From Streptomyces sp. NBC_00358 (GTDB lineage: Bacteria > Actinomycetota > Actinomycetes > Streptomycetales > Streptomycetaceae), in assembly GCF_036099295.1 (NCBI RefSeq), contig NZ_CP107976.1:2356001-2420000 (forward strand): a DNA stretch of 64,000 bases. The letters are read 5' to 3'. Positions 49,947-59,442 of the stretch are shown here, in pieces. The position numbers and the translations under genes were made by a program. Under the pieces are notes generated by a model that did not search any database, was not told where the DNA came from, and saw only the letters and a list, made by a program, of their open reading frames with translations. Each line of letters begins with the position of its first letter. Position 1 is the first letter of the stretch.

Positions 49947-50325
49947 CCAGCCCGACGCCCGCGTAGCCGGGCCGAGGACTGTCGGCGCACGGCCGGGTCG
50001 GGGGCCGCCGTCGCGGGCCGAGGCGTCCGGCGCGCTCGGGTCGGCGGGCGCACCGGAGCCGACCGGGACACCCTCGATCCGATCCCGGATCACAGATGCT
50101 TCACAAATTCCTCACTTGTCCCGGGAACTCTCCGCGGAACCATCCGTGTGGGTAGTCTTATTCGTACTCAACTCCCGTCCCTCGCGCGGCAGTTCGAGCA
50201 GGAAGTCGCCCTGCGTACCTTCTTGCACTTCCTTGGCGGCCTCTTGCCCCGAAACCCCCTGAGGGCCGACGTGATTGGGCCACTATGGCGGGCGTTACGC
50301 CCTATCCCAATGCAAGGGACCCCAG
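49947..50325 (+). other. Leader region of the DUF2637 gene with nested hairpin
   Basis: 379 bp without a convincing gene; the first half is unremarkable, the second is AT-richer. At 50274-50311 outer arms ATTGGG/CCCAAT enclose an inner GGGCG-TTA-CGCCC stem, ending 14 nt before the ATG. This could be a transcript structure that controls translation; no known riboswitch class was recognised. Confidence 0.5.
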
Positions 50326-51366
50326 ATGAGACTGACCGACATATCGCTGAACTGGCTGCTTCCAGGCGCCGTTCTGCTCCTGGGCCTGCTGGCGGCGGTG
50401 GCGGTGCTCGCGCGCGGCAAGCGGTCCGGGGACGGCGCGAGCAGCGACGACTCCTGGGAGCGCACCGAGGAGCGCCGCAGGCGTAAGGAGGCCGTCTACG
50501 GCTCGGCCTCCTATGTGCTGTTGTTCTGCTGTGCCGCGGTCGCGGCGGCACTCTCCTTCCACGGCCTGGTCGGCTTCGGCCAGCAGAACCTGGGCCTCTC
50601 CGACGGCTGGGAGTACCTCGTCCCGTTCGGCCTGGACGGCGCGGCGATGTTCTGCTCCGTCCTCGCGGTGCGCGAGGCCAGCCACGGGGACGCGGCGCTC
50701 GGCTCCCGCATACTCGTGTGGACCTTCGCCGGTGCCGCGGCCTGGTTCAACTGGGTGCACGCGCCCCGGGGCATGGCCCACGCCGGCGCTCCGCAGTTCT
50801 TCGCGGGCATGTCCCTGTCGGCCGCGGTGCTGTTCGACCGGGCTCTGAAGCAGACCCGTCGTGCCGCCCTGCGCGAGCAGGGTCTGGTGCCGCGTCCGCT
50901 GCCGCAGATCCGCATAGTCCGCTGGCTGCGCGCGCCCCGTGAGACGTACAGCGCCTGGTCGCTGATGCTGCTGGAGAACGTCCGCTCGCTGGACGAGGCC
51001 GTGGACGAGGTGCGCGAGGACCGGCGCCAGAAGGAGCAGAACCGACTGCGCCGCCGGAACGAGGAGCGGGTCGAGCGGGCGCACCTCAAGGCGCTCAGCC
51101 GTGGTCACCGCGGCTTCGCCGGACGCGGTGGCGCCCGGGAACTGGAGACCGCGACCGTGGAGCGCGCGCCCGCCGGTGCCTCCGCGGAGCCTGCCATATC
51201 CACCGCGGAGCAGCTGCCCGCACGTTCGCGGCCCTCCCTCACTCCCGTTCGCAAGAGCACTGAGCCGATCACCGTCGATCTCACCACCGAGGACGACACG
51301 ATGGCCCTGCCGCGGCTCGACTCCCTGGAGCGCAAGCTCAAGGATCTGGAGCAGCAGTTCGGCTGA
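50326..51366 (+). CDS. DUF2637 (SpdB-like) membrane protein
   Basis: 346 residues. One N-terminal transmembrane helix, a charged loop (SWERTEERRRRKEAVYG), then three to four helices of the DUF2637 domain (LVGFGQQNLGLSDGWEYLVP FGLDGAAMFCSVLAVREAS, WFNWVHAPRG). The C-terminal ~150 residues are cytoplasmic, very charged, and end in a short coiled coil (LDSLERKLKDLEQQFG). DUF2637 proteins occur in Streptomyces chromosomes and in conjugative plasmids near spread genes; function unknown. GGGAC precedes the ATG. Confidence 0.88.
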   Translation: MRLTDISLNWLLPGAVLLLGLLAAVAVLARGKRSGDGASSDDSWERTEERRRRKEAVYGSASYVLLFCCAAVAAALSFHGLVGFGQQNLGLSDGWEYLVPFGLDGAAMFCSVLAVREASHGDAALGSRILVWTFAGAAAWFNWVHAPRGMAHAGAPQFFAGMSLSAAVLFDRALKQTRRAALREQGLVPRPLPQIRIVRWLRAPRETYSAWSLMLLENVRSLDEAVDEVREDRRQKEQNRLRRRNEERVERAHLKALSRGHRGFAGRGGARELETATVERAPAGASAEPAISTAEQLPARSRPSLTPVRKSTEPITVDLTTEDDTMALPRLDSLERKLKDLEQQFG

Positions 51367-51401
51367 GGCGCGGACGCCCGGTCCCGGGCGACAGCCCGGA
51401 C

Positions 51402-51428
51402 GGCCCGGCCGGAATCTCCGGCCGGGCC
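51402..51428. terminator. Bidirectional terminator between convergent genes
   Basis: Perfect 12-bp stem GGCCCGGCCGGA / TCCGGCCGGGCC with ATC loop between the DUF2637 stop and the stop of the convergent ATPase gene. Confidence 0.8.
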
Positions 51429-51456
51429 CGGACACGACAATGGCGGCGCGGTGTTC

Positions 51457-51909
51457 CTACACCGTGCCGCCGTTCAGTTCGAACCACACCGCCTTGCCCA
51501 CCCCGTGGGCCCGTACGCCCCACGCGTCCGCCAGGGACTGGACGAGGACGAGACCTCTGCCGTGCGTACCGTCGTCGGCGTTCGGTACGCACAGTCTGGG
51601 CCTGCGAGCCACGAAGTCCCGGACCTCCACGCGCAGTCCGCGCGGTCCGACGGTCGCCGTCAGGACGGCGTCGTCGTCGGTGTGGATCAGTGCGTTGGTG
51701 ACGAGCTCGCTGGTCAGGAGCTCGGCTATCTCGGATCCGCCCGGCTTCCCCCAGTGCCGTAACAGCTCCCTCAGCGCCTTGCGCGCCTCGGGGACCGCCC
51801 GCAGATCGGCTTTGCCCAGCCGGCGCCGCAGCTGCGCGCCGTCCGGTCGGTCCATCGCCCCGTCGGACGCTTCCTCCACTGGATCGGTGGAGAAGGCCCC
51901 CCTGGTCAT
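51457..51909 (-). CDS. RsbW-like ATP-binding (HATPase_c) protein
   Basis: 150 residues. GHKL ATPase motifs: N-box ELLTSELVTNALIHT, G1 VEVRDF and G2 HGRGLVLVQSLADAWGV. Such single-domain Streptomyces proteins act as anti-sigma or switch kinases. The ATG at 51909 has GGGAGGTGG immediately upstream; the frame is open for about 55 codons further but with less biased codons, so I treat that part as leader. An ATG at 51939 is the main alternative. Confidence 0.85.
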   Translation of the reverse strand: MTRGAFSTDPVEEASDGAMDRPDGAQLRRRLGKADLRAVPEARKALRELLRHWGKPGGSEIAELLTSELVTNALIHTDDDAVLTATVGPRGLRVEVRDFVARRPRLCVPNADDGTHGRGLVLVQSLADAWGVRAHGVGKAVWFELNGGTV

Positions 51910-52126
51910 GGGACCACCTCCCTGTGCCTGCCGCTTCATGACCCCCGCCTGCGTGCCGATGTCGGTTCCCCTCTGCTCGAACACGTTCACGGGAATCCAT
52001 GCCCCCTTCGGGAACGTGACAGTCATGTCGAATCGTCGGCCACCTGCCGTACGGTCACGGGTGCGCGGCGCGCGCACGGGGAAGTGAAGGGTTCGACAGA
52101 GCCGCCCGAGCAGCCGAGGAGCCGCC

Positions 52127-55100
52127 GTGCACGACGACCGTTCGCTGGTGGAGGCGCGCCTGGAACGCGCGCTGCGGCAGTGGCTGCGCCCCGCGCAGTA
52201 CGCGGACCGGGTTCCGCTCGCGCTCTCCGTATGGCACGTTCCGGGCGAACCGGTGCCCGTGGACCAGGCACTCCAGGCCTCCTACGAGCCGTTCACCGTC
52301 GGTACGGTCTGGGGAAAGCCCTGGTCGACGAGCTGGTTCCGGATCGATGGCCGGGTGCCCGAGGAGTGGGCGGGCCGCCCGGTGGAGGTGGTGATCGACC
52401 CCGGGTTCACGGGGGACGGACCCGGATTCCAGGCGGAGGGCCTGCTGTACGACGCCGCCGGAATCCCTCTCAAGGGCATCCATCCGCGCAACCGCCACCT
52501 GACGGTCGGGGCACCGGCGAGGGGAGGCGAGGAGGTACGGCTGCTCCTGGAGGCGGCGGCCAACCCCGCCGTCCTGCACGGTTTCGAGCCCACGCGGCTG
52601 GGAGACGTCCTGACCGCCGGCGATGGGCCGATCTACCGATTCGCGGCTGCCGATCTCGCCGTACTCGATCAGGACGTCTGGCATCTGGTCCTCGATACCG
52701 AGGTCCTCTCGGAGCTGATGTACGAACTGGATCCGGAGCGGCCGCGGCGGCACGAGATCCTGCGGGCGCTGGAGAACATGCTCGACGCCCTCGATCTGCA
52801 CGATGTCTCCGGTACGGCGGTGGCTGCCCGGTCCGAGCTGGCGGAGGCCCTGGCGCGGCCCGCGTCGGCGAGCGCGCACCGGGTCTCGGCGGCCGGGCAC
52901 GCGCACATCGACTCGGCGTGGCTGTGGCCGCTGCGCGAGACGGTCCGCAAGGCCTCCCGGACGTTCGCCAACGTCACGGCCCTCGCGGCGGACTACCCGG
53001 AACTGGTCTTCGCCTGCTCACAGGCACAGCAGTACGCCTGGGTAAGGGAGCACCAGCCGCACATCTGGGAGCGCATCAAGAGGGCTGTGGAACAAGGCAA
53101 CTGGGCCCCCGTGGGGTCGATGTGGGTGGAGTCCGACGCCAACATGCCGGGTGGAGAGGCGCTGGCCCGGCAGATCGTGCACGGCAAGCGGTTCTTCCGG
53201 GAGGAACTGGGCGTCGAGACCGAGGAGATCTGGCTGCCGGACTCCTTCGGCTACACCGCCGCCTTCCCGCAACTGGCGAAGCTCGCCGGCGTCCGCTGGT
53301 TCCTCACCCAGAAGCTGAGCTGGAACCAGACCAACAAGATGCCCCACCACACGTTCTGGTGGGAAGGCATCGACGGCACCCGGGTCTTCACGCACTTCCC
53401 GCCCGTGGACACGTACAACTCCCAGTTCCACGGGCGCGAACTCGCCCACGCGGAGCGCAACTTCGCGGAGAAGGGGCGGGCAACCCGCTCGCTGGTCCCG
53501 TTCGGGTGGGGTGACGGCGGGGGCGGCCCGACCCGTGAAATGCTGGAGAAGGCACGGCGGTTGAGGTCCTTGGAGGGCTCACCGCAGGTCCGGATCGAGA
53601 AGCCGTCGGCCTTCTTCGCCGCCGCCGAGGAGGAGTACGGGGCCCACGCGCCGGTGTGGTCGGGCGAGCTGTACCTGGAGCTGCACCGGGCGACCTACAC
53701 CACGCAGGCCAAGACCAAACAGGGCAACCGGCGTTCGGAACACGCGCTGCGCGAGGCCGAGTTGTGGTGCACCACGGCCGCCGTACGCGATCCGTCGTAC
53801 ACCTACCCGTACGACGAGCTGGACCGGCTCTGGAAGACGGTGCTGCTGCACCAGTTCCACGACATCCTGCCCGGCTCGTCGATCGCCTGGGTGCACCGGG
53901 AGGCACGCGAGACGTACGCGCGGGTGCTCGCGGAACTGGAGGCGATCACCGCGGACGCGGTACGGGCCCTGGGGCCCGGCTCGCCCGCCGTCCTGAACTC
54001 CTCGCCGTACGAGCGGACCGAAGTGGTCGGGGACGCACGGGTGACGGTGCCGGGGCTCGGCGCGGCCGCGGCGGGAACCGGACCCGGCTCCAGCGTGCGG
54101 GCCGAACAGACCGACGGAGCGGTCGTGCTGGAGAACGACCGGCTCCGGGTGCGGATCGACGGCGACGGACTGCTCACCTCCGTACGGGATCTCACGCACG
54201 GCCGGGAGGTGCTCTGCGGTCCCGGCAATCTGCTCCAGCTCCACCCCGACCATCCCAACGCCTGGGACGCCTGGGACATCGACCGGCACTACCGGCGCAC
54301 GCACACGGACCTGACGGCCGCCGAGTCGGTGGAACTCGTGGAGAGCGGGCCGCTGCGGGCGACCGTGCGCGTCATCCGGGCGTTCGGCTCGTCCCGGATC
54401 ACCCAGGAGATCCGGCTGTCGGCCGCGAGCCGCCGGCTGGACATCGTGACCGACATCGACTGGCAGGAGTCGGAGAAGGTCCTGAAAGCCGCCTTCCCGC
54501 TCGACGTCCAGGCCGAACGGTCCGCAGCCGAGATCCAGTTCGGGCACGTCCACCGCCCGACCCACGCCAACACCGGCTGGGACGCGGCCCGTTTCGAGAT
54601 CTGCGCCCACCGCTGGCTGCGGGTCGCGGAGGCCTCTTACGGCGTCGCGCTGCTCAACGACTCGACGTACGGCCATGACGTGACCCGTACCCCGCACGCC
54701 GAGGGCCTCGGCACCACCGTACGGCTGACCCTGCTGCGCGCCCCGCACAGCCCGGACCCGGAGACCGATCTCGGCACGCACCGGTTCACGTACGCGCTGC
54801 TGCCGGGGGCGGACGTCGGGGACGCCGTGGCGGAGGGACTCGCGCTCAATCTGCCGCTGCGGCAGGCCGCGGTAGCGGAGTTCGAACCGCTGGTGAGCGT
54901 CGACGACCCGGCGGTCACCGTCGAGTCGGTCAAGCTCGCGGAGGACCGCGGCGGCGATGTGGTGGTGCGGTTGTATGAGTCCCGGGGCGGGCGGGCCCGC
55001 GCGAAGGTGACCCCCGGTTTCCCGGTCTCCCGGGCGGAGGTCACCGACCTGCTCGAACGGCCGCTGCACGCGGCCCCGTCGGAGATCGAGCTGCGGCCGT

Positions 55101-55138
55101 TCCAGATTCTCACCCTGCGGTTGCGGCCCGCGCGCTAG
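52127..55138 (+). CDS. Alpha-mannosidase, glycoside hydrolase family 38
   Basis: 1003 residues, class II alpha-mannosidase length. Metal and catalytic residues: GHAHIDSAWLWP (His-x-Asp), the nucleophile in EEIWLPDSFGYTAAFPQL, and HQFHDILPGSSIAWVHREA with a further metal His. The C-terminal beta-sandwich domains include ENDRLRVRIDGDGLLTSVRD. No signal peptide, so cytoplasmic; likely removes alpha-mannose from imported oligosaccharides. GTG start with GAGGAG upstream. No transporter neighbours. Confidence 0.95.
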   Translation: MHDDRSLVEARLERALRQWLRPAQYADRVPLALSVWHVPGEPVPVDQALQASYEPFTVGTVWGKPWSTSWFRIDGRVPEEWAGRPVEVVIDPGFTGDGPGFQAEGLLYDAAGIPLKGIHPRNRHLTVGAPARGGEEVRLLLEAAANPAVLHGFEPTRLGDVLTAGDGPIYRFAAADLAVLDQDVWHLVLDTEVLSELMYELDPERPRRHEILRALENMLDALDLHDVSGTAVAARSELAEALARPASASAHRVSAAGHAHIDSAWLWPLRETVRKASRTFANVTALAADYPELVFACSQAQQYAWVREHQPHIWERIKRAVEQGNWAPVGSMWVESDANMPGGEALARQIVHGKRFFREELGVETEEIWLPDSFGYTAAFPQLAKLAGVRWFLTQKLSWNQTNKMPHHTFWWEGIDGTRVFTHFPPVDTYNSQFHGRELAHAERNFAEKGRATRSLVPFGWGDGGGGPTREMLEKARRLRSLEGSPQVRIEKPSAFFAAAEEEYGAHAPVWSGELYLELHRATYTTQAKTKQGNRRSEHALREAELWCTTAAVRDPSYTYPYDELDRLWKTVLLHQFHDILPGSSIAWVHREARETYARVLAELEAITADAVRALGPGSPAVLNSSPYERTEVVGDARVTVPGLGAAAAGTGPGSSVRAEQTDGAVVLENDRLRVRIDGDGLLTSVRDLTHGREVLCGPGNLLQLHPDHPNAWDAWDIDRHYRRTHTDLTAAESVELVESGPLRATVRVIRAFGSSRITQEIRLSAASRRLDIVTDIDWQESEKVLKAAFPLDVQAERSAAEIQFGHVHRPTHANTGWDAARFEICAHRWLRVAEASYGVALLNDSTYGHDVTRTPHAEGLGTTVRLTLLRAPHSPDPETDLGTHRFTYALLPGADVGDAVAEGLALNLPLRQAAVAEFEPLVSVDDPAVTVESVKLAEDRGGDVVVRLYESRGGRARAKVTPGFPVSRAEVTDLLERPLHAAPSEIELRPFQILTLRLRPAR

Positions 55139-55154
55139 CACGCGCCGGTCCGAT

Positions 55155-55185
55155 GGGCCGGGCCCGCGGTGTGCGGGCCCGGCCC
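55155..55185 (+). terminator. Terminator hairpin after the mannosidase gene
   Basis: Perfect 13-bp stem GGGCCGGGCCCGC / GCGGGCCCGGCCC with a 5-nt loop between convergent genes. Confidence 0.85.
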
Positions 55186-55201
55186 CGGAGGACGGGCGGA
55201 G

Positions 55202-55696
55202 TCAGTTGCCGTCGATCCGGATGATCTTGTGGTTGCTGTCCAGGCCGACGACGAGCCCGGTGGTCTGTCCGCCGCCCCAGGTGAGGGTGACCCCGATCTT
55301 CCTGTGATCCGCGGCGCCGTTGTCCTTGACCGTCCACTTGGCCGGGACGTTCTGGGCGCGCAGGACGCCGTCCGCGTGGTTGCGGTTCTCCCAGGCGGTC
55401 AGCTTCCGCAGCGCGCCCGCCTGGATGTAGTACTTCCGGAGTTCGGTGGCGAGCCTGCCGCCGTGGTCGGGGTCGCTCTGGGCGTCGATGTAGGCGCCGT
55501 AGAAGTCGGCGATCCGGGTCACGTTGTCCGAGCTCCGGCCGCTCACCGTCCGCTGCGCGGCTGCCGCCGTGACCGTTCCTCCCGTGGTCGCCTGTGCCGA
55601 GGCGCTGAGCCCGAGCGGCAGGGCCACGGCGGCGACGAGGCCGGCGATGAGCGCGGTGCGGCGGCCGTGCTTGCGGGCGGTCGTGTTGCTGTTCAT
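55202..55696 (-). CDS. Secreted hypothetical protein
   Basis: 164 residues. Signal peptide: basic start (MNSNTTARKHGRRTALI), hydrophobic core and a SASAQA cleavage site near residue 35. The mature ~130 residues contain TRIADFYGAYIDAQSD, LRKYYIQAGALRKLTAWEN and a closing TGLVVGLDSNHKIIRI strand, suggesting a compact lipocalin- or NTF2-like extracellular domain. No family assigned. GGGGAAG precedes the ATG; four 23-bp repeats lie about 65 nt upstream. Confidence 0.78.
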   Translation of the reverse strand: MNSNTTARKHGRRTALIAGLVAAVALPLGLSASAQATTGGTVTAAAAQRTVSGRSSDNVTRIADFYGAYIDAQSDPDHGGRLATELRKYYIQAGALRKLTAWENRNHADGVLRAQNVPAKWTVKDNGAADHRKIGVTLTWGGGQTTGLVVGLDSNHKIIRIDGN

Positions 55697-55760
55697 GAGT
55701 GTGCTTCCCCGATTTCGGTGAGTGCGGAAAGGTGTCGCCCTGTGCGGGACGGGCCCTGCG

Positions 55761-55852
55761 CCTCCGTGGTGCGAAGGCCGTGACCTCCGTGGCGGGAAGA
55801 CGGTGACCTCCGTGGTGCGAAGGCGGTGACCTCCGTGGCGGGAAGGCCGTTC
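55761..55852. repeat. Four 23-bp tandem repeats upstream of the secreted protein gene
   Basis: Units start CCTCCGTGG and alternate between GTGCGAAGGC and GCGGGAAGAC-type cores (55761, 55784, 55807, 55830). They are contiguous without spacers. Position in the upstream region of the minus-strand gene suggests repeated operator sites or slippage-generated DNA. Confidence 0.85.
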
Positions 55853-56000
55853 CGGCGACACCAGGAGCATCGGCCGCCCCACGGTCCGGGCACAACGGAC
55901 GGCGGCCCATCCGCAACGGTGGAACCGTCCCAGGCCTTCTGACCTCTCCTTACGGGGAGTGCCTGGGATGCCGTCCTGGGACGCGAGGCGGGGGGAACCG

Positions 56001-57539
56001 GTGTCATCCCAGGACGACGTCGAGGAATTCGCGGCGCTGCTGCGGCGGCTGAAGGCGCGCACGGACCGCAGTTACGCGGCACTCGCGCGACGGCTGAACA
56101 TGAACGCCTCGACGCTGCACCGGTATTGCGCCGGGGAGGCGGTGCCGCTCGGCTTCGCACCCGTGGAGCGGTTCGCCGCGATGTGCGGGGCGAGTCCGGC
56201 CGAACGGGTCGAACTCCACCGCCGCTGGATCCTGGCCGTGGCGGCACGCCGGCGCTCCCGGCCATCTCCCGGAGGCGAGTCCGCGTCGCCACCTCCGCCG
56301 GGTGCGCCGCCGGAACCGGTGTCGTCCAGCACCTCGCCGGTGACCACCGAACCCGCCCGAACGACCACCGAGGCCCCGGGGTCGACCTCCCCCGCACCCT
56401 CGGGCACGGCTGCCCCCGCAGTATCCGAGACGGCTGCCCCCGCCGCAGCGGGCACAAGTGCTCCCGTCGTGCCGGTGACGGCCGCCGGCTCGGAGCCCAC
56501 GGCGGCCTCCGGTCCCTCGTCCGGTCCCCGGGAACCCGGCGCGGAGAAGGGGCTCCCCGGCTCGCGGCCGGAGCCGGAGCCGGATCCGGCCGGGGTGCGG
56601 CCCCTCGCTCCGCGAAAGCCCTGGCACAGGCGCCGTTTCGCGGTCACGGCGGCCGTCGTGACCGCGCTGCTGGCGACGCTGGGCAGCCTGTCCACGCTGT
56701 CGTCCGGACACAATGGGACCGCCGGGACCGCCGGCGACGACGACCGAACGGCCGGTGTCCCGAACGGGAGGACGGCGGGCGAGCGGCACGGCCCCTTGGC
56801 GTCCTCCGCACCCCCTTCCACCGCGCCCGGCCGGGCGCCCGGCTCTCCCTCCCCCGAGGCGCCCGCCTCGAACGCCGGCTCACCGAGGCCGTCCACCAGC
56901 CCCTCCCGCACGGCCGCCTCCGCCGCCCGTCCTCTCACCTGGACCGCGAACTCCCAACTGTGGAGGCTCGGTTGCAGCCACGACTACGTCATCCGCAAGC
57001 AACCCGGGCAGGTACCGCCGCCCCCGGCCCCACAGGACGCCGCGCCCTGGGCGCGGACCCAGGGGGCCGTGCACGGCGGTGAGACCCTGGTGGAGATCTC
57101 CGTGCAGGGGCGGACGGACACGGCGGTCGTCCTGGAGGCGCTGCGGGTCCGCGTCGTCGGGCGGTCCACGCCGGTGAAGGGCACCGTGTACGCCATGGAC
57201 CAGGGCTGCGGCGGCGAGATCAGCCCCCGCTCTTTCGCCGTCGACCTGGACAAGGACCGGCCGATCGCCCGATCGGTCCCGGGCAGCGAGATGGGGACGA
57301 ACACCCCGGCGATGCGCATGCCCTACCGGGTGTCCGCGAAGGACCCCGAGGTACTGTTGGTCGACGCCCGGACCGTCGGCTGCGACTGCCGCTGGAATCT
57401 GGAGCTCGACTGGTCCTCGCAGGGCCGCACCGGCACGGAGGTCATCGACGATCACGGTGTCCCGTTCCGCACCAGCGGCATCAAGGGCCTGCCGCACTAC
57501 TGGTACGCGGACCGCGGCTGGACCCCTCTCCCCGGCTGA
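56001..57539 (+). CDS. Membrane-tethered XRE-type HTH protein with extracytoplasmic domain
   Basis: 512 residues from a GTG preceded by GGGGGGAA. Residues ~1-75 are an XRE helix-turn-helix (FAALLRRLKARTDRSYAALARRLNMNASTLHRYCAG); ~90-210 are Pro/Ala/Thr low complexity; one transmembrane segment lies at ~225-245 (FAVTAAVVTALLATLGSLS); after another disordered stretch a C-terminal ~190-residue domain begins TWTANSQLWRLGCSHDYVI and includes several Cys. The layout suggests transmembrane signalling from an external domain to a DNA-binding domain, a common Streptomyces architecture of unknown function. Confidence 0.85.
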   Translation: MSSQDDVEEFAALLRRLKARTDRSYAALARRLNMNASTLHRYCAGEAVPLGFAPVERFAAMCGASPAERVELHRRWILAVAARRRSRPSPGGESASPPPPGAPPEPVSSSTSPVTTEPARTTTEAPGSTSPAPSGTAAPAVSETAAPAAAGTSAPVVPVTAAGSEPTAASGPSSGPREPGAEKGLPGSRPEPEPDPAGVRPLAPRKPWHRRRFAVTAAVVTALLATLGSLSTLSSGHNGTAGTAGDDDRTAGVPNGRTAGERHGPLASSAPPSTAPGRAPGSPSPEAPASNAGSPRPSTSPSRTAASAARPLTWTANSQLWRLGCSHDYVIRKQPGQVPPPPAPQDAAPWARTQGAVHGGETLVEISVQGRTDTAVVLEALRVRVVGRSTPVKGTVYAMDQGCGGEISPRSFAVDLDKDRPIARSVPGSEMGTNTPAMRMPYRVSAKDPEVLLVDARTVGCDCRWNLELDWSSQGRTGTEVIDDHGVPFRTSGIKGLPHYWYADRGWTPLPG

Positions 57540-57600
57540 GCCGAAGGCGCCGCCCCGGTCGCCCGGTCGTGCCGACACCTCGGCCGCGTGCCGAAACGCC

Positions 57601-59343
57601 CTACGGGCGGGGCACGTTGCGCAGGTTGGAACGGGCCATCTGCACCATGCGTCCGACTCCGCCGTCCAGCACGATCTTCGAGGCCGAGAGCGCGAAGCCC
57701 GCCACCATGTCGGCGCTGATCTTCGGCGGGATGGACAGCGCGTTCGGGTCGGTGACGATGTCGACGAGGGCCGGGCCCTTGTGGGCGAAGGCGTCCTTGA
57801 GGGCGCCGGCGAGCTGCTTGGGCTTCTCGACCCGGACGCCGTACGCCCCGCACGCGCGGGCCACCGCCGCGAAGTCCGGGTTCTTGTTGGTGGTGCCGTA
57901 GGAGGGCAGCCCGGCGACCAGCATCTCCAACTCGACCATCCCCAGGGACGAGTTGTTGAAGAGGACGACCTTCACCGGCAGGTCGTACTGCACGAGGGTG
58001 AGGAAGTCGCCCATCAGCATGGAGAATCCGCCGTCGCCGGACATCGACACGACCTGCCGCCGCCGGTCGGTGAACTGGGCGCCGATCGCCATGGGCAGCG
58101 CGTTCGCCATCGACCCGTGCGAGAACGAACCGATCACGCGGCGGCTGCCGTTGGGCGAGATGTAGCGGGCCGCCCAGACATTGCACATGCCGGTGTCGAC
58201 GGTGAACACCGCGTCCTCGTCGGCGAGTTCGTCGAGCACGGAGGCGACGTACTCGGGATGGATCGGGACGTGCCTGTCGACCTTGCGGGTGTACGCCTTG
58301 ACGACCCCTTCGAGGGCGTCCGCGTGTTTCTTCAGCATTTTGTCGAGAAAGCGCCTATTGCCCTTGGGCCGCACCCGCGGGACGAGACAGCGCAGGGTCT
58401 CCCGCACATCGCCCCACACGGCCAGGTCCAGCTTCGAGCGGCGTCCCAAGCGCTCCGGCCGCACGTCGACTTGGACGATCTTGACGTCGTCGGGGAGGAA
58501 GGCGTTGTACGGGAAGTCGGTGCCCAGCAGGATGAGGAGATCGCACTCGTGCGTCGCTTCGTAGGCCGCGCCGTAGCCGAGGAGCCCGCTCATTCCGACA
58601 TCGAATGGATTGTCGTACTGAATCCATTCCTTGCCGCGCAGCGCGTGCCCGACCGGTGACTTGATCTTCTCGGCGAACTGCATGACCTCGGCGTGGGCGC
58701 CCGCCGTGCCACTGCCGCAGAACAGCGTGACCTTCTCGGCCTCGTCGATCATCGCGACGAGCTTGTCGATCTCGGTGTCGCCCGGCCGGACGCTGGGCCG
58801 GGAGGTGACGAGGGCGGTCTCGATCGTCCTGTCCGGGGCGGGCGCGGAGGCGATGTCGCCGGGCAGCGAGACCACGCTGACTCCGGACCGGCCCACGGCG
58901 TGCTGGATGGCGGTCTGGAGCAGCCGCGGCATCTGCTTGGGGCTGGAGATGAGTTCGCTGTAGTGACTGCACTCGCGGAAGAGCTGGTCGGGGTGGGTCT
59001 CCTGGAAGTAGCCGAGACCGATCTCGCTGGAGGGAATCTGCGAGGCGAGGGCCAGCACCGGGGCCATGGAGCGGTGGGCGTCGTACAGGCCGTTGATGAG
59101 GTGGAGGTTGCCCGGTCCGCAGGAGCCGGCGCAGGCCGCGAGCCTGCCCGTGATCTGGGCCTCGGCCCCCGCGGCGAAGGCGGCGGTCTCCTCGTGGCGG
59201 ACCTGGACCCAGTCGATGGCCGCGTTGCGCCGGATCGCGTCCACGACCGGGTTGAGGCTGTCGCCCACGACCCCGTACAGCCGCTTGACGCCCGCCCGGA
59301 CGACGATGTCGACGAACTGCTCGGCGACGTTCTGCTTGGCCAT
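57601..59343 (-). CDS. poxB: Pyruvate dehydrogenase (quinone) / pyruvate oxidase
   Basis: 580 residues, thiamine-diphosphate enzyme. N-terminal activating Glu in WVQVRHEETAAFAAGAEA, central FAD/DHS-like domain (VTLFCGSGTAGAHAEV), and the TPP motif MSGDGGFSMLMGDF ending in VVLFNN. Closest to E. coli PoxB, which oxidatively decarboxylates pyruvate to acetate and CO2 with electrons to quinone. The C-terminus (RSNLRNVPRP) is short and lacks an obvious amphipathic lipid-binding helix, so membrane activation may differ. Confidence 0.93.
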   Translation of the reverse strand: MAKQNVAEQFVDIVVRAGVKRLYGVVGDSLNPVVDAIRRNAAIDWVQVRHEETAAFAAGAEAQITGRLAACAGSCGPGNLHLINGLYDAHRSMAPVLALASQIPSSEIGLGYFQETHPDQLFRECSHYSELISSPKQMPRLLQTAIQHAVGRSGVSVVSLPGDIASAPAPDRTIETALVTSRPSVRPGDTEIDKLVAMIDEAEKVTLFCGSGTAGAHAEVMQFAEKIKSPVGHALRGKEWIQYDNPFDVGMSGLLGYGAAYEATHECDLLILLGTDFPYNAFLPDDVKIVQVDVRPERLGRRSKLDLAVWGDVRETLRCLVPRVRPKGNRRFLDKMLKKHADALEGVVKAYTRKVDRHVPIHPEYVASVLDELADEDAVFTVDTGMCNVWAARYISPNGSRRVIGSFSHGSMANALPMAIGAQFTDRRRQVVSMSGDGGFSMLMGDFLTLVQYDLPVKVVLFNNSSLGMVELEMLVAGLPSYGTTNKNPDFAAVARACGAYGVRVEKPKQLAGALKDAFAHKGPALVDIVTDPNALSIPPKISADMVAGFALSASKIVLDGGVGRMVQMARSNLRNVPRP

Positions 59344-59442
59344 GCTGCACGCACCTCTTCGCGATCCTCGAAACCCTCGGGTGTCCCGGGTCCCCTCGGT
59401 CGCCCGGCCGTCCTCGGTTCCATGAGTTCACACCGTGCGCGG

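Noticed and set aside
50148..50486. 112-residue open frame before the DUF2637 gene
   Set aside because: It runs into that gene in another frame, has no ribosome site and shows no recognisable motif.
51910..52077. N-terminal extension of the RsbW-like ATPase
   Set aside because: Codon bias drops and no ribosome site is present, while GGGAGGTGG stands directly before the ATG at 51909.
55761..55852. CRISPR array
   Set aside because: Repeats are contiguous without spacers and no cas gene is in the window; the same holds for the repeats near 35.7 kb.
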